Origin: Deltaproteobacteria bacterium
GTDB taxonomy: Bacteria; Desulfobacterota; Desulfobaccia; Desulfobaccales; Desulfobaccaceae
Direction of reading: 5' to 3'
DNA: 25,240 bases
Assembly: GCA_016874895.1 (NCBI GenBank)
Contig: VGSX01000014.1
Location: 1 to 25,240 of the forward strand
Shown: piece after piece, positions 7,232 to 15,127 of the stretch
Numbering within the stretch: position 1 is the first letter of the stretch
How the letters are laid out: the number at the start of each line of letters is the position of its first letter
Translations under genes and position numbers: made by a program
Notes under the pieces: model-generated
The model's database searches: none
The model's input: only the letters and a program-made list of their open reading frames with translations
Told to the model about the DNA's origin: nothing

Positions 7232-7355
7232 CGGCCATTCTCATAACCGGCCCGGTGTTAAAGAAAATCGCGGCCGTTGTCTTCCAAACCTTTGCCCTGG
7301 AGCAAGCGCAGAATTGCCTTGGCCAATACGTCTGTTGTGATCCTGAGGAGGTGCC

Positions 7356-9770
7356 ATGCCACGAAATCAATGGGAGCTCAAAGCTGAAGAATTGCGCCAG
7401 GTCTGTTATCCTGACAAGCTGGGATTTGAAACCACCGCCGAACTGGAGTCCCTGCCGGAACACGTTCTGGCCCAATACCGGGCCAGGCACGCCCTGGAAC
7501 TCGGCTTGGGGATGAAAGACCACGATTTCAATATTTTTGTCTCCGGTCCGGCTCGCTCCGGCAGGACGGCAATGATCAAGGACTACGTGGAAAAAATGGC
7601 GGCCACGGAAGAGACCCCCCCGGATTACGTCTATGTCTATAATTTCCAGGAGCCCGAGAAACCCCGGGCTCTGCGACTGCCCACGGGTCTGGGCAAGGTC
7701 CTGCGCAATGATCTGGAGGAATTAATCAACACCCTCAAGGTGCAGATTCCGGAGATTTTCGAGAGCGAGGATTACAGCAACCGGCGGGAAGCCCTGGTGC
7801 ACCAGTTTACCCAATCCCGCAACAATATCCTGAAAGAACTGGATGAGCGGGCCACCCTGGAAGGATTTATCCTGAATATCTCCCAGGCCGGCATGATGAT
7901 TTTTCCCGGCAAAGAGGGGAAGCCCCTCACCGAAGAAGAACTCAAATCTTTATCAGATGAGGAACGAGAGGAGTTGCGGCAGAAATCCAATGCCCTCCAT
8001 ACCGAAATGAATGAGGCTCTGAGAAAAATCCGCAAGATGGAGAAGGAGTTCCAGCATTCGGAAAAGAAACTGGACCAGGATGTGGCCCTCTTCGTGGTGG
8101 GGCATCTCATCGAGGAACTCATCGAAAAGTATCAGGGCAAGGACCAAGTCACCCATTACCTCAAACAGGTGCAAGAGGATATCTTAAAAAATATCGATGA
8201 GTTGAAACGGCGTCCGGGCGCCCCCACGCCATTTCCCTTCCCGACCCCGGAGCCGAGCTTTGTGCAGTACCAAGTAAACGTCTTCGTGGATAATTCCGAG
8301 ACCAAAGGCGCCCCGGTGGTTCTGGAACGCAACCCTACTTATCCCAACCTTTTCGGCAGCATCGAACGCAAAGCCCAATTCGGGACCCTGCTCACGGACT
8401 TCACCCTGATCCATTCCGGCGCCCTGCACCGGGCCAACGGCGGCTATCTAATCATCAATGCCCTGGACCTCTTAAAATGGTTTTATTCCTACGAAGCCCT
8501 GAAGCGGACCCTCAAAGAGCGGGAGATCAAGATCGAGGACCTGGGAGAACAACTGGGCCTGATTACCACCAAATCCCTGCGCCCGGAGCCCATTCCCCTT
8601 AATCTCAAGGTGGTCCTCATCGGCAGTCCCTGGATCTATCAACTGCTCTACAGTTATGATGAAGATTTTTATAAACACTTCAAGATAAAGGCCGATTTTG
8701 ACTGGGAGATGAAGCGGACCCCGGACCATCTGGCCCAGATGCTGTCTTTTATCCGGAGCTACTGCGACAAAGAACGTCTTCCCCCCCTCCATAATACCGC
8801 GGTGGCCAGATTAATCGAGTACGCCGGGGAACTGGTGGGACATAAGAATAAATTGAGCCTCCGGGTGGGCGATTTGGCCGACATCATCAAAGAGGCCAAT
8901 TTCTGGGCCGGCAGGAACGGGCATGCCGTGATTCACGGCGAGGACATGGAAAAGGCCATAAACGAAAAAATTTTCCGTTCCGACCTCTTCGAAGAAAAAA
9001 TGCAGGATTACATCCAGGAAGGGATGTTGTTCATCGAAACCAGCGGCGCGGTGGTGGGACAACTCAACGGCCTTTCCGTGTACATGCTGGGTGATTACGC
9101 CTTTGCCCGGCCCAGCCGCATCACCGCCACCGTTTCCCTGGGCAAAGAAGGGGTGGTGGCCATTGAACGGGAGTCGAAATTATCCGGCAACATCCATACC
9201 AAGGGAGTAATCATCCTGTCCAGTTTTCTCCGCAGCCGCTTCGCCAGGGATAAACCCCTGACCCTGTCGGCCCACCTTACCTTTGAACAGAGTTACGGCA
9301 TGGTGGAGGGGGACAGCGCTTCCGCGGCGGAACTGATCGCCCTGTTCTCGTGCCTGGCCGAGGCGCCCATAGCCCAGGGCATCGCCATGACCGGTTCCGT
9401 CAGCCAGAGGGGAGAGTTTCAACCCATCGGCGGAGTGAACTGGAAGATAGAAGGGTTTTATAAGGTCTGCCAGGCCCGGGGGCTGGACGGGCAGCAGGGG
9501 GTGATCATACCCCAGGCCAATGTCCAGGATCTCATGCTGAAAAAGGAAATCGTGGAGGCGGTGGACTCGGGGAAATTCCATGTCTGGGCCGTTAAACACG
9601 TGGACGAAGCCATTAAGATTCTCACCGGTCTGCCGGCCGGCCAACCCTTGCCGGAAGGGGGATTCGAGGCCGGCTCCCTGAATCAGCGGGTGGATCAGAA
9701 ATTGCGGGAGATGATGGAGATATCCCGCAAGCTGATGAAAGAAGAGGAAGGCAAAAAGGACGAGGATTAA
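7356..9770 (+). CDS. Lon-family ATP-dependent protease (COG1067 type, AAA_32 plus Lon proteolytic domain)
   Basis: 804 residues. The N-terminal ATPase part has a P-loop-like GPARSGRT at 64-71 with Arg in place of the usual Lys; I recall GxxGTGR as common in this subfamily. A long charged helical insertion (about 150-275) and a Pro-rich hinge follow, then GALHRANGGYLIINALDLL, the Walker B-like hallmark. The C-terminal peptidase has GDSAS with Ser654 and NWKIEGF with Lys697; the 43-residue spacing equals Ser679-Lys722 of E. coli Lon, so an active Ser-Lys dyad is expected. It lacks the N-terminal substrate domain of classical Lon. A strong GAGGAGG lies 4 nt before ATG 7356. The gre-like gene is upstream on the same strand but 339 bp away. 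Likely a cytoplasmic protein quality-control protease; substrates unknown. Confidence 0.9.
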   Translation: MPRNQWELKAEELRQVCYPDKLGFETTAELESLPEHVLAQYRARHALELGLGMKDHDFNIFVSGPARSGRTAMIKDYVEKMAATEETPPDYVYVYNFQEPEKPRALRLPTGLGKVLRNDLEELINTLKVQIPEIFESEDYSNRREALVHQFTQSRNNILKELDERATLEGFILNISQAGMMIFPGKEGKPLTEEELKSLSDEEREELRQKSNALHTEMNEALRKIRKMEKEFQHSEKKLDQDVALFVVGHLIEELIEKYQGKDQVTHYLKQVQEDILKNIDELKRRPGAPTPFPFPTPEPSFVQYQVNVFVDNSETKGAPVVLERNPTYPNLFGSIERKAQFGTLLTDFTLIHSGALHRANGGYLIINALDLLKWFYSYEALKRTLKEREIKIEDLGEQLGLITTKSLRPEPIPLNLKVVLIGSPWIYQLLYSYDEDFYKHFKIKADFDWEMKRTPDHLAQMLSFIRSYCDKERLPPLHNTAVARLIEYAGELVGHKNKLSLRVGDLADIIKEANFWAGRNGHAVIHGEDMEKAINEKIFRSDLFEEKMQDYIQEGMLFIETSGAVVGQLNGLSVYMLGDYAFARPSRITATVSLGKEGVVAIERESKLSGNIHTKGVIILSSFLRSRFARDKPLTLSAHLTFEQSYGMVEGDSASAAELIALFSCLAEAPIAQGIAMTGSVSQRGEFQPIGGVNWKIEGFYKVCQARGLDGQQGVIIPQANVQDLMLKKEIVEAVDSGKFHVWAVKHVDEAIKILTGLPAGQPLPEGGFEAGSLNQRVDQKLREMMEISRKLMKEEEGKKDED

Positions 9771-9820
9771 TGTCCGGCCACAGAATCTTAAGAGAGTCGG
9801 ACAGTTAGGGATTAATCCGG

Positions 9821-9841
9821 AGGCAGGCCAAACGCCTGCCT
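9821..9841. repeat. Short perfect hairpin between the Lon-family gene and the methyltransferase
   Basis: AGGCAGGC (9821-9828) and GCCTGCCT (9834-9841) pair over a 5-nt loop. There is no T-run, so weak support as a terminator. It resembles the GGCAGGC...GCCTGCC elements dispersed in many genomes. Confidence 0.5.
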
Positions 9842-9860
9842 TCATGGTTAGGAGATTATC

Positions 9861-10550
9861 ATGTTATCCGAGGCAGAAGCGCAGCAATCCTGGGAAGAGC
9901 TTTCCCGGCGGTATAACCTGGAGTGGGCGGACATCCACCTGGGCCAGGTGAAGTTGGACATCCTCCAGATACGCGATCTGGAAGATTATCTGGTGAGTAA
10001 TATCGAAGCCCAGGGCCTGTCCCTGGAGAATTTCCCCTTCTGGGCCATGGTCTGGGATGCGGCTTTGGTGTTGGCGGATTTTTTGGTCAAACAGGAGCCT
10101 CAGCCTGACCGGTCCATCCTGGAGCTGGGGGCCGGTCTCGGGTTCGCCGGTCTCTGCGCCGGGGCCCGGGGGCACCGGGTCACCCTGACGGATAACATGC
10201 CCGACGCCCTGGCCTTTGCCCGGTTAAGCATTCATCATAATAAGCTTAACAATGTGGAGGCGGCCTACCTCGATTGGACCCAGCCCACCCTGACAGGTGC
10301 CTTTGACTGGATTATCGGCTCGGATATCCTCTACGAGGAGAAAACCTTCGAACCTCTCATGAACGTGTTGGCCAGGTATCTCAAAACGGGGGGAAGGATT
10401 TACCTGTCCCAGGGCATCCGGGGCACCGGGCCAAAGGCATTTTTTGATTTAATCAAACCTCGCTACTCGGTGCGCTACCAGGAAAAAAAGCTGCACAGCG
10501 GCCAGGAACAGAAGAAGATTCTCTTTTTTGAGCTACAACCCAAAACCTGA
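9861..10550 (+). CDS. Class-I SAM-dependent methyltransferase (Methyltransf_16-like)
   Basis: 229 residues. SAM-binding motif I is ELGAGLG (88-94), with the acidic residue at the end of the next strand at Asp111 (VTLTD). LDW at about 137-139 and GSDILYE at 153-159 match the pattern of the lysine methyltransferase-like family PF10294 (METTL21 relatives; some bacterial members are labelled nicotinamide N-methyltransferase-like). A preceding aromatic block, FPFWAMVWDAA (about 58-68), also fits that family. The substrate cannot be deduced; a protein lysine is a reasonable guess. GGAG lies 6 nt before the ATG. It converges with the next gene, only 8 bp separating the two stop codons. Confidence 0.8.
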   Translation: MLSEAEAQQSWEELSRRYNLEWADIHLGQVKLDILQIRDLEDYLVSNIEAQGLSLENFPFWAMVWDAALVLADFLVKQEPQPDRSILELGAGLGFAGLCAGARGHRVTLTDNMPDALAFARLSIHHNKLNNVEAAYLDWTQPTLTGAFDWIIGSDILYEEKTFEPLMNVLARYLKTGGRIYLSQGIRGTGPKAFFDLIKPRYSVRYQEKKLHSGQEQKKILFFELQPKT

Positions 10551-10558
10551 CAGGTTCC

Positions 10559-11773
10559 TTAGCCGCCGATAAAATAAACCCGAATAGTGTAGAAATCCAC
10601 CAGGTCCAAGATCACCAGGGGCCTTTCGGATTCGGTGAATTGCGCTCCTTCGAAACGTTTGTTCACCTTCTCACGGATGTGTTTGTCGATCTGCTCCACC
10701 AGCCCTGGTTTTTGCGGGGCTGCGGCCTGCAGGAATTTCTCATAGAACTCAAAATTTCTCAGCACGACGGCTTTGGACATCTCCCGGAGTTTTATGCGCA
10801 GGGGTTTTAAGCCGTCGTCGAAATAATCGCCGATGTCTTCGTAGTTGGCTTTTATCTTTGCCATATCCCAATCGACTTTTCCCCGGTATTTTTCAGCAAC
10901 GGGGTCGGCAAGCCTGTCGGTGGCCAGGGCGATTAAGTTAATGGCCGGGCCGCCGGAGGCCCTGGTGGGTATGTGCTCTATTTTTAGGGACAACTCCGGG
11001 AATCGGGAGCTTGACAAGGTAAATTTTTCAGCCCCCTGACTGCCGCCCCGACCGGGAGCGCGTTTGTCCACGCTCCAGCCCTGCTGTTCCAGAAACGCCA
11101 GAACCGGTCCGGCAGCCGGCATTAATTGATAGATTTCGCTCATGGGGCCGGAGGTGGGGCGCCGCTGCTCGAATCCGGGCGGAAGGGCGGTCTCATAGGT
11201 GCGCCGGTCTTCCGGGCTGGGCGCAGCTTCTGGTCGGATTGGGTAATCCCTGGGGGGCGGCAGGGCCGGAACCGGTTCCCGAGTGTACGTGGAGGGTGGC
11301 CGATCCACTGCCAGGCCAGGAGATGGAGCCTTGTCCAGTTCAGTATCCGGCTTCAGCCCGATCATAAATTGATACCCCCCCACGGGGCCGGGCCGTCCGG
11401 AGCGCCAGAAGGTATAGGGGCGGTCCGGGACTAAATCCAGGACGATGCGCACCCCGTCTTCTCCCGGTATGGCCATGGTGCGCACCTGGTTGACCAGTTG
11501 CTGGTCGCCCATCTGCAGGGCGGGGACGTCGAACACCCGGGCCTTGGGAAAATCTATGATTAACTTGGGCGACTGGCGGTCCACCACAGGTTGGATCCGG
11601 GGTTGTTGGGCCCGGCTGAGGAGCATGGTCAGGAAGGTTGTTCCTCGGGTCTGGCTCAGGCCCATCCGGGAGATTATCAGATCATTGCCCTGGCCGAAAA
11701 TTGTCTGAGGTTGCCAGACCAAACAGAGCCACACACCGAAACAGAGCAGCAGGCACCGCAGAGGTGACTTCAA
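10559..11773 (-). CDS. Exported AMIN-domain protein of unknown function
   Basis: 404 residues. Residues 1-27 look like a Sec signal peptide (basic start, a long Leu/Trp/Phe/Cys-rich core, then FGQ). Residues about 30-145 resemble an AMIN domain, the beta-rich module found in secretins and periplasmic amidases that binds the cell envelope: a pattern of LIIDFPKAR, VRTMAIPGEDGVRIVLDL and FMIGL strands. A Pro-rich linker (about 150-215) leads to a C-terminal region of about 190 residues I do not recognise, with an alpha/beta look and the ending DFYTIRVYFIGG. It starts at TTG 11773 with GAGAGG 8 nt upstream; no ATG would keep the signal peptide. Probably periplasmic. It is not a secretin, since it lacks the C-terminal channel domain. 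Confidence 0.75.
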   Translation of the reverse strand: MKSPLRCLLLCFGVWLCLVWQPQTIFGQGNDLIISRMGLSQTRGTTFLTMLLSRAQQPRIQPVVDRQSPKLIIDFPKARVFDVPALQMGDQQLVNQVRTMAIPGEDGVRIVLDLVPDRPYTFWRSGRPGPVGGYQFMIGLKPDTELDKAPSPGLAVDRPPSTYTREPVPALPPPRDYPIRPEAAPSPEDRRTYETALPPGFEQRRPTSGPMSEIYQLMPAAGPVLAFLEQQGWSVDKRAPGRGGSQGAEKFTLSSSRFPELSLKIEHIPTRASGGPAINLIALATDRLADPVAEKYRGKVDWDMAKIKANYEDIGDYFDDGLKPLRIKLREMSKAVVLRNFEFYEKFLQAAAPQKPGLVEQIDKHIREKVNKRFEGAQFTESERPLVILDLVDFYTIRVYFIGG

Positions 11774-11804
11774 GAATACAGCCTCTCTTTTATCGCAGGA
11801 GTAT

Positions 11805-11833
11805 GGAGACGCCGACCTGGAGGTCGCCGCTCC
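11805..11833. repeat. Short GC-rich hairpin upstream of the AMIN gene
   Basis: GGAG..GCCGACCT (11805-11818) pairs with AGGTCGCCGCTCC (11821-11833) with one bulge and one mismatch. It is of the GGAGACGCCGACCT type that I recognise as dispersed in many genomes. It sits between the lipoprotein stop and the AMIN-protein start. Confidence 0.5.
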
Positions 11834-11880
11834 TGGTTTTCGTCAGAGGATCAGGGTGAGGGGGCATATCCTAAGCGACC

Positions 11881-12258
11881 TCACTTATGGCGGGTGAAGG
11901 AGATGCACTTATCCGTGGGGCAGCCCTCCTGCCAATCCCCGGTCATGTCCGCGGACAGGTGCTGACCGTCCTGGGAAGGTGTGACAATGACGATGGCCCC
12001 TTCCTTGGTATAGAGCCAGATGCGGCCATCCTGGACCCGCCACTTGAATTTCGCAGTTCTGCCTTCTTCCACCCAGGACCATTCGGCTTCGCCGGTGTCC
12101 TTCAGGGTAAGCTGGATGTGGCCTTTGCCCGCGACAATCTCGTCGGATTTATAAGTTCCCACAAAGGGTTGCCGAGATTCGCCGCAGCTTGCCAGGATGA
12201 GGGCAAACAGGGTGGCCAGCCCGATGGCTGGGAATAATTTGCGCCGGAAATGGTTCAT
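11881..12258 (-). CDS. Small lipoprotein of unknown function
   Basis: 125 residues. The N-terminus is a lipoprotein signal: basic HFRRK, a hydrophobic core, and lipobox LASC with Cys25 as the lipidated residue, followed by Gly-Glu. The mature part is beta-rich (FVGTYKSDEI, HIQLTLKDTGEAEWSW, FKWRVQDGRIWLYT, AIVIV), suggesting a small barrel, and ends with a possible disulfide pair Cys113/Cys118. Its ATG overlaps the stop of the upstream fusion gene as ATGA, so the two are translationally coupled and probably act together at the membrane. I recognise no named family; lipocalin-like or NlpE-like folds are possible but unproven. Confidence 0.8.
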   Translation of the reverse strand: MNHFRRKLFPAIGLATLFALILASCGESRQPFVGTYKSDEIVAGKGHIQLTLKDTGEAEWSWVEEGRTAKFKWRVQDGRIWLYTKEGAIVIVTPSQDGQHLSADMTGDWQEGCPTDKCISFTRHK

Positions 12259-13724
12259 ATTTTTTTCTCCCGCCAGACAAATCCGCCTCGATCCAGGACA
12301 AAGAGGCGATCATAGAGGACGATTTGCACGGCCATGAGTAACATCCCCACGTTTTTAAGAACTTTCCACCAGTTCACCGGTTCGCCGGTCTCGCCCACGC
12401 ACCCGCAGTTTATGGGGTAATTGTGGAGGATGGCGTTCACCAGACCCACAATGAAGATGATATTCATGCCGCCGATGAAGATGGCCGCGGTCCGGGTGCG
12501 AATCCCCAAGACCAGGAAGAGGCCGGCCACCAATTCCGCCCAGGGCAGGACCAGGGCCCAGAGGTTCACCCCCCAGGCGGGCATCATCTGGTAGTCCACC
12601 ACGTTCAGGGCGAAAACCGCCGGCCGCATGATCTTGCTCAGGGCGAACTGAATGAATATCACCCCCAGGAGCAGCCTACAGAACACGGACAGATAGGGAC
12701 TGCGGCGCACCGAGGGGATGAGCAGGAACAGAAAGATGGAGACCGGCACCCATTCCACCAGGCCCATGATCCCCAGATCCATGGGCGCGGGCGGCTTGGC
12801 GGGTCTTTCCACCAGGGGGAAGAGCTTTTCCCAGGCGTCGTAATCCCTCCCCAGGACCATGACGTTTTCATAACCCAGATTTTGCAAGGCCCGGGCCAGA
12901 TCATGGTCGAAACGCCGACTGAGGGTGCCGCCATAAACAAACAGCGGGGTCTCGCTGGTGGCCCCCCGATGTTCCAGTTTAAACTGGAACATGGGCGACA
13001 TCAGATCGAAAAAGACCACCTGAAAATTTTCCGCGTCCTTGATATGTCGCTGTTGATAAAAACCGTCTTTGCGGGCATCAATGACGATAAGTTCGTCTTT
13101 GAGGTATTTCTGCAACGCTTCTTCCGCAGAGATGGTCTGTATCGGATCGGTGACGCCCCAGCCCTGGACCAGGGGAATCTGGTTGTCGTTATACAGGTTG
13201 AAAACCAGGGCGAAGATGATGCTCAAAGTCGCGATGAGGGCAAAATCGAACCAGGATATCTGTCTGACCTTTACCTGGCGCACTACCTGCGTTTCCAGAC
13301 GTTTGTCGCCCTCCACCAGCCACTGGGTCAGTTGCTTGATGATCTGCCGGGCCAGGGGCGGGTTATCATCCAGGAGCTTGTCAAATTCCTCCCGGCTGAT
13401 TTCCGTCAGGACCGTTTCTTCAGCGGCCTCCACCGAAGCGGTGCGGGGCTGGCCGGTGACAATGGCCAGTTCCCCGAAATAGGCCCCTTCCCCCAGTTCC
13501 GTCAGGTCGGTGCGGATGCCCTCCTCGCTCAGGCGAAAGACCTTTACCTTGCCCCGGCGCACCACGTAAAAATTGTCCGGGGTATCTCCTTGCCTGACGA
13601 TAATACTTCCCTGGGGAAAGGTCTTTTCAACCCCTATTTCAGAGATGATCAAATCCGTCGGACCTGAACTGGCGGAATTTCCCGTGGGCCGGGCTCTGTC
13701 GCCCGGCTCGTCTTGTTGCGCCAT
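12255..13724 (-). CDS. Cyclic-nucleotide-binding/rhodanese-like/MauE-like membrane fusion protein
   Basis: 489 residues in three parts. (1) Residues about 28-140: a cNMP-binding domain with the phosphate-binding cassette FGELAIVTGQPRTASV (83-98), keeping Glu85 and Arg94. (2) After one membrane span (about 159-178), a rhodanese-like domain (about 195-305) whose active-site loop reads YGGTLSR (264-270): Gly265 replaces the sulfur-carrying Cys, while Arg270 is kept. (3) From about 318, four or so spans resembling the MauE/DoxX family, with a conserved NCGCVG (Cys440, Cys442). The N-terminal sensor should be cytoplasmic. The domains suggest nucleotide-gated control of a membrane redox or thiol function, but that is inference. 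AAGGAAAG precedes ATG 13724. The stop overlaps the lipoprotein gene. Confidence 0.85.
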   Translation of the reverse strand: MAQQDEPGDRARPTGNSASSGPTDLIISEIGVEKTFPQGSIIVRQGDTPDNFYVVRRGKVKVFRLSEEGIRTDLTELGEGAYFGELAIVTGQPRTASVEAAEETVLTEISREEFDKLLDDNPPLARQIIKQLTQWLVEGDKRLETQVVRQVKVRQISWFDFALIATLSIIFALVFNLYNDNQIPLVQGWGVTDPIQTISAEEALQKYLKDELIVIDARKDGFYQQRHIKDAENFQVVFFDLMSPMFQFKLEHRGATSETPLFVYGGTLSRRFDHDLARALQNLGYENVMVLGRDYDAWEKLFPLVERPAKPPAPMDLGIMGLVEWVPVSIFLFLLIPSVRRSPYLSVFCRLLLGVIFIQFALSKIMRPAVFALNVVDYQMMPAWGVNLWALVLPWAELVAGLFLVLGIRTRTAAIFIGGMNIIFIVGLVNAILHNYPINCGCVGETGEPVNWWKVLKNVGMLLMAVQIVLYDRLFVLDRGGFVWREKKI

Positions 13725-13808
13725 GACTGGCTTTCCTTATGAGCAAAAGGGTTAGGACAGTTCCTCATGGGCCGGGGGGCCCACCCGTAAAGCATGAAAA
13801 ATTTGCTG

Positions 13809-13843
13809 GAAGGCGGGATGCGCTTCGCTTTCCCGCCCTACAT
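13809..13843. repeat. Dispersed palindrome, copy 2 of 3 (inverted)
   Basis: Identical over 35 bp to the reverse complement of 5187-5221. The hairpin is GGCGGGA (13812-13818) with TCCCGCC (13831-13837). It lies between the fusion gene and the Rho_N-domain gene. Confidence 0.85.
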
Positions 13844-13862
13844 GGTGAACTTTTCATAACAG

Positions 13863-14198
13863 TTAAGCGGCCTTCCGGGTCCTTTTCTTCAGACGGTTGA
13901 TCCTCTTCCGCAGGATGTTGATTCTGGCCCGGCTTTCCTGTTGGGCCACGGCCTCTACCTTGACCTGGCGCAAATGGTTGATTTTCTCTTTGAGTTCCCG
14001 GACGTTGACGCTTTTTGCGGCTTTGGCGCCTTCATCAACAATCCCCTTGATTTCTTTAATGGCGGCGATGAGCTCCTCTTTGTTCATGCCGTGGACACCG
14101 ACGATCTCGCCCAGGGAGAGGGCGTGTTCCCGGAGCTCTTTGGCGGTCATACGGTCCAGGGGCTTTTCCTTTTTTTCCTTCTTTTCTTTTTTTCCCAT
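13863..14198 (-). CDS. Small Rho_N (SAP-like) domain protein
   Basis: 111 residues. After a Lys-rich head (KKEKKEKKEK), residues about 15-50 match the N-terminal domain of transcription terminator Rho (MTAKELREHALSLG ... MNKEELIAAIKEI), a small helical module found in Rho and in stand-alone proteins that bind nucleic acid. The rest is helical and strongly basic, ending RKRINRLKKRTRKAA. No Rho ATPase domain is present, so this is not Rho itself. A nucleic-acid-binding role is plausible but unproven. AGGAG lies 3 nt before the ATG. A strong hairpin sits about 35 nt upstream (14233-14266). Confidence 0.8.
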   Translation of the reverse strand: MGKKEKKEKKEKPLDRMTAKELREHALSLGEIVGVHGMNKEELIAAIKEIKGIVDEGAKAAKSVNVRELKEKINHLRQVKVEAVAQQESRARINILRKRINRLKKRTRKAA

Positions 14199-14232
14199 AC
14201 ACTCCTACCTTATATCGGACTATCGAAATCTT

Positions 14233-14266
14233 TTTGCAGGGGTGGTGCGCAACCCACTCCTGCAAA
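14233..14266 (-). promoter_or_regulatory. Strong hairpin upstream of the Rho_N-domain gene
   Basis: TTTGCAGGGGTGG (14233-14245) pairs with CCACTCCTGCAAA (14254-14266): 13 bp with one G-U, over an 8-nt loop. Read on the minus strand it follows slipin and precedes the Rho_N gene. It is followed by A residues, not T residues, on that strand, so a terminator role is unclear; it could be a leader structure. Confidence 0.4.
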
Positions 14267-14342
14267 TAATATCAATAAAGTAACCATTTGATCGGTTTTA
14301 TTTCAAGGTGCCTGAGGTAACAGGGTGCCCTGCCGGGCTGTT

Positions 14343-15113
14343 TTATTCGGGTTTCAGCTTGCTGGCAAGCTTCATGAAGGGTGTGAGTAAATCAATGGGT
14401 ATCGGGAAAATAGTAGTGGAGTTCTTTTCCGCGGCGATTTCCCGTAGGGTTTGTAAGTAACGCAACTGCAAGGTAATAGGCTCTTCGGACATAATCTGGG
14501 CCGCTTCAAAGAGCTTGGTGGCCGCCTGGTATTCACCTTCGGCCGCGATCACTTTGGCCCGCCGCTCCCGTTCGGCCTCAGCCTGTTTGGCCATGGCGCG
14601 TTGCATCTCCAGGGGCAGATCGATGCCCTTTAATTCCACCAGGGTCACCTTGATGCCCCAGGGGTCGGTGTGCCGGTCCAGAATCTCCGCCACTTTGAGA
14701 TTAATCTTTTCCCGGGCCGATAACAGCTCGTCCAATTCCGACTGGCCGCAGACGCTGCGCAGGGTGGTCTGGGCCAGAAAAGCCGTGGCCTGGAAATAAT
14801 CCTGCACCTCAATGACGGCCCGGGTGGGATCCATGACCCGGAAATAGACCACCGCATTAACCTTGACGCTCACATTATCCCGGGTGATGACGTCCTGGAT
14901 GGGAACATCATAGGTGACTAATTGCAGGTTGACCTTGCGCAGTTGATCGATGATGGGGATCAGGATAATGACGCCGGGACCTTTGGCATGGGGCAGGGCC
15001 CGGCCAAGCCGGAAGATAACGCCCCGCTCGTACTCGTTCAGGATTTTGATGGCGCTGAACAGGAAGAAGACCAGCAGTACTATTAATACTAAAACAGGCG
15101 TTGGAAAACCCAT
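14343..15113 (-). CDS. Slipin/stomatin-like SPFH-domain membrane protein
   Basis: 256 residues from the chosen start. One N-terminal membrane span (about 3-24), then the SPFH/band-7 domain: NEYERGVIFRLGR, GPGVIILIPIIDQ, TRDNVSVKVNAVVYFRV, LRSVCGQSELDELLS, WGIKVTLVELKGIDLP. A helical tail rich in Ala/Glu/Arg (AEAERERRAKVIAAEGE) follows, as in oligomeric stomatins. It scaffolds membrane microdomains and is the usual partner and probable substrate of NfeD. The frame opens at TTG 15131, but AGGAGG (15125-15120) sits 6 nt before ATG 15113, so I start there. It lies 14 bp after nfeD in one operon. Confidence 0.93.
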   Translation of the reverse strand: MGFPTPVLVLIVLLVFFLFSAIKILNEYERGVIFRLGRALPHAKGPGVIILIPIIDQLRKVNLQLVTYDVPIQDVITRDNVSVKVNAVVYFRVMDPTRAVIEVQDYFQATAFLAQTTLRSVCGQSELDELLSAREKINLKVAEILDRHTDPWGIKVTLVELKGIDLPLEMQRAMAKQAEAERERRAKVIAAEGEYQAATKLFEAAQIMSEEPITLQLRYLQTLREIAAEKNSTTIFPIPIDLLTPFMKLASKLKPE

Positions 15114-15119
15114 AACCAC

Positions 15120-15125
15120 CCTCCT
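15120..15125 (-). promoter_or_regulatory. Ribosome binding site that decides the slipin start
   Basis: A perfect AGGAGG on the minus strand with a 6-nt spacer to ATG 15113, excluding the in-frame TTG at 15131 as the main start. Confidence 0.85.
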
Positions 15126-15127
15126 TT

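Larger units (their letters stand above)
7017..7355 (+). other. Intergenic region before the Lon-family gene, rich in pairing
   Basis: No gene seen. It holds a possible terminator (7040-7096), a compact block of stems with a possible pseudoknot (7119-7189) and a perfect 7-bp dyad (7213-7231). I could not assign a promoter with confidence. Confidence 0.5.

Noticed and set aside
7225..7515. N-terminal extension or separate small gene ahead of the Lon-family gene in another frame
   Set aside because: The frame overlaps the real gene, shows no motif, and the strong GAGGAGG points to ATG 7356.
12423..13667. Uninterrupted plus-strand frame of 414 codons opposite the cNMP/rhodanese/MauE gene
   Set aside because: Composition is His/Gln/Gly/Asp-rich without motifs, and the opposite strand encodes clear conserved domains over the same bases; it is a GC-rich shadow.
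14329..14344. Plus-strand terminator GCCCTGCCGGGC with T-run
   Set aside because: There is no plus-strand gene upstream to terminate, and it overlaps the end of the slipin gene.
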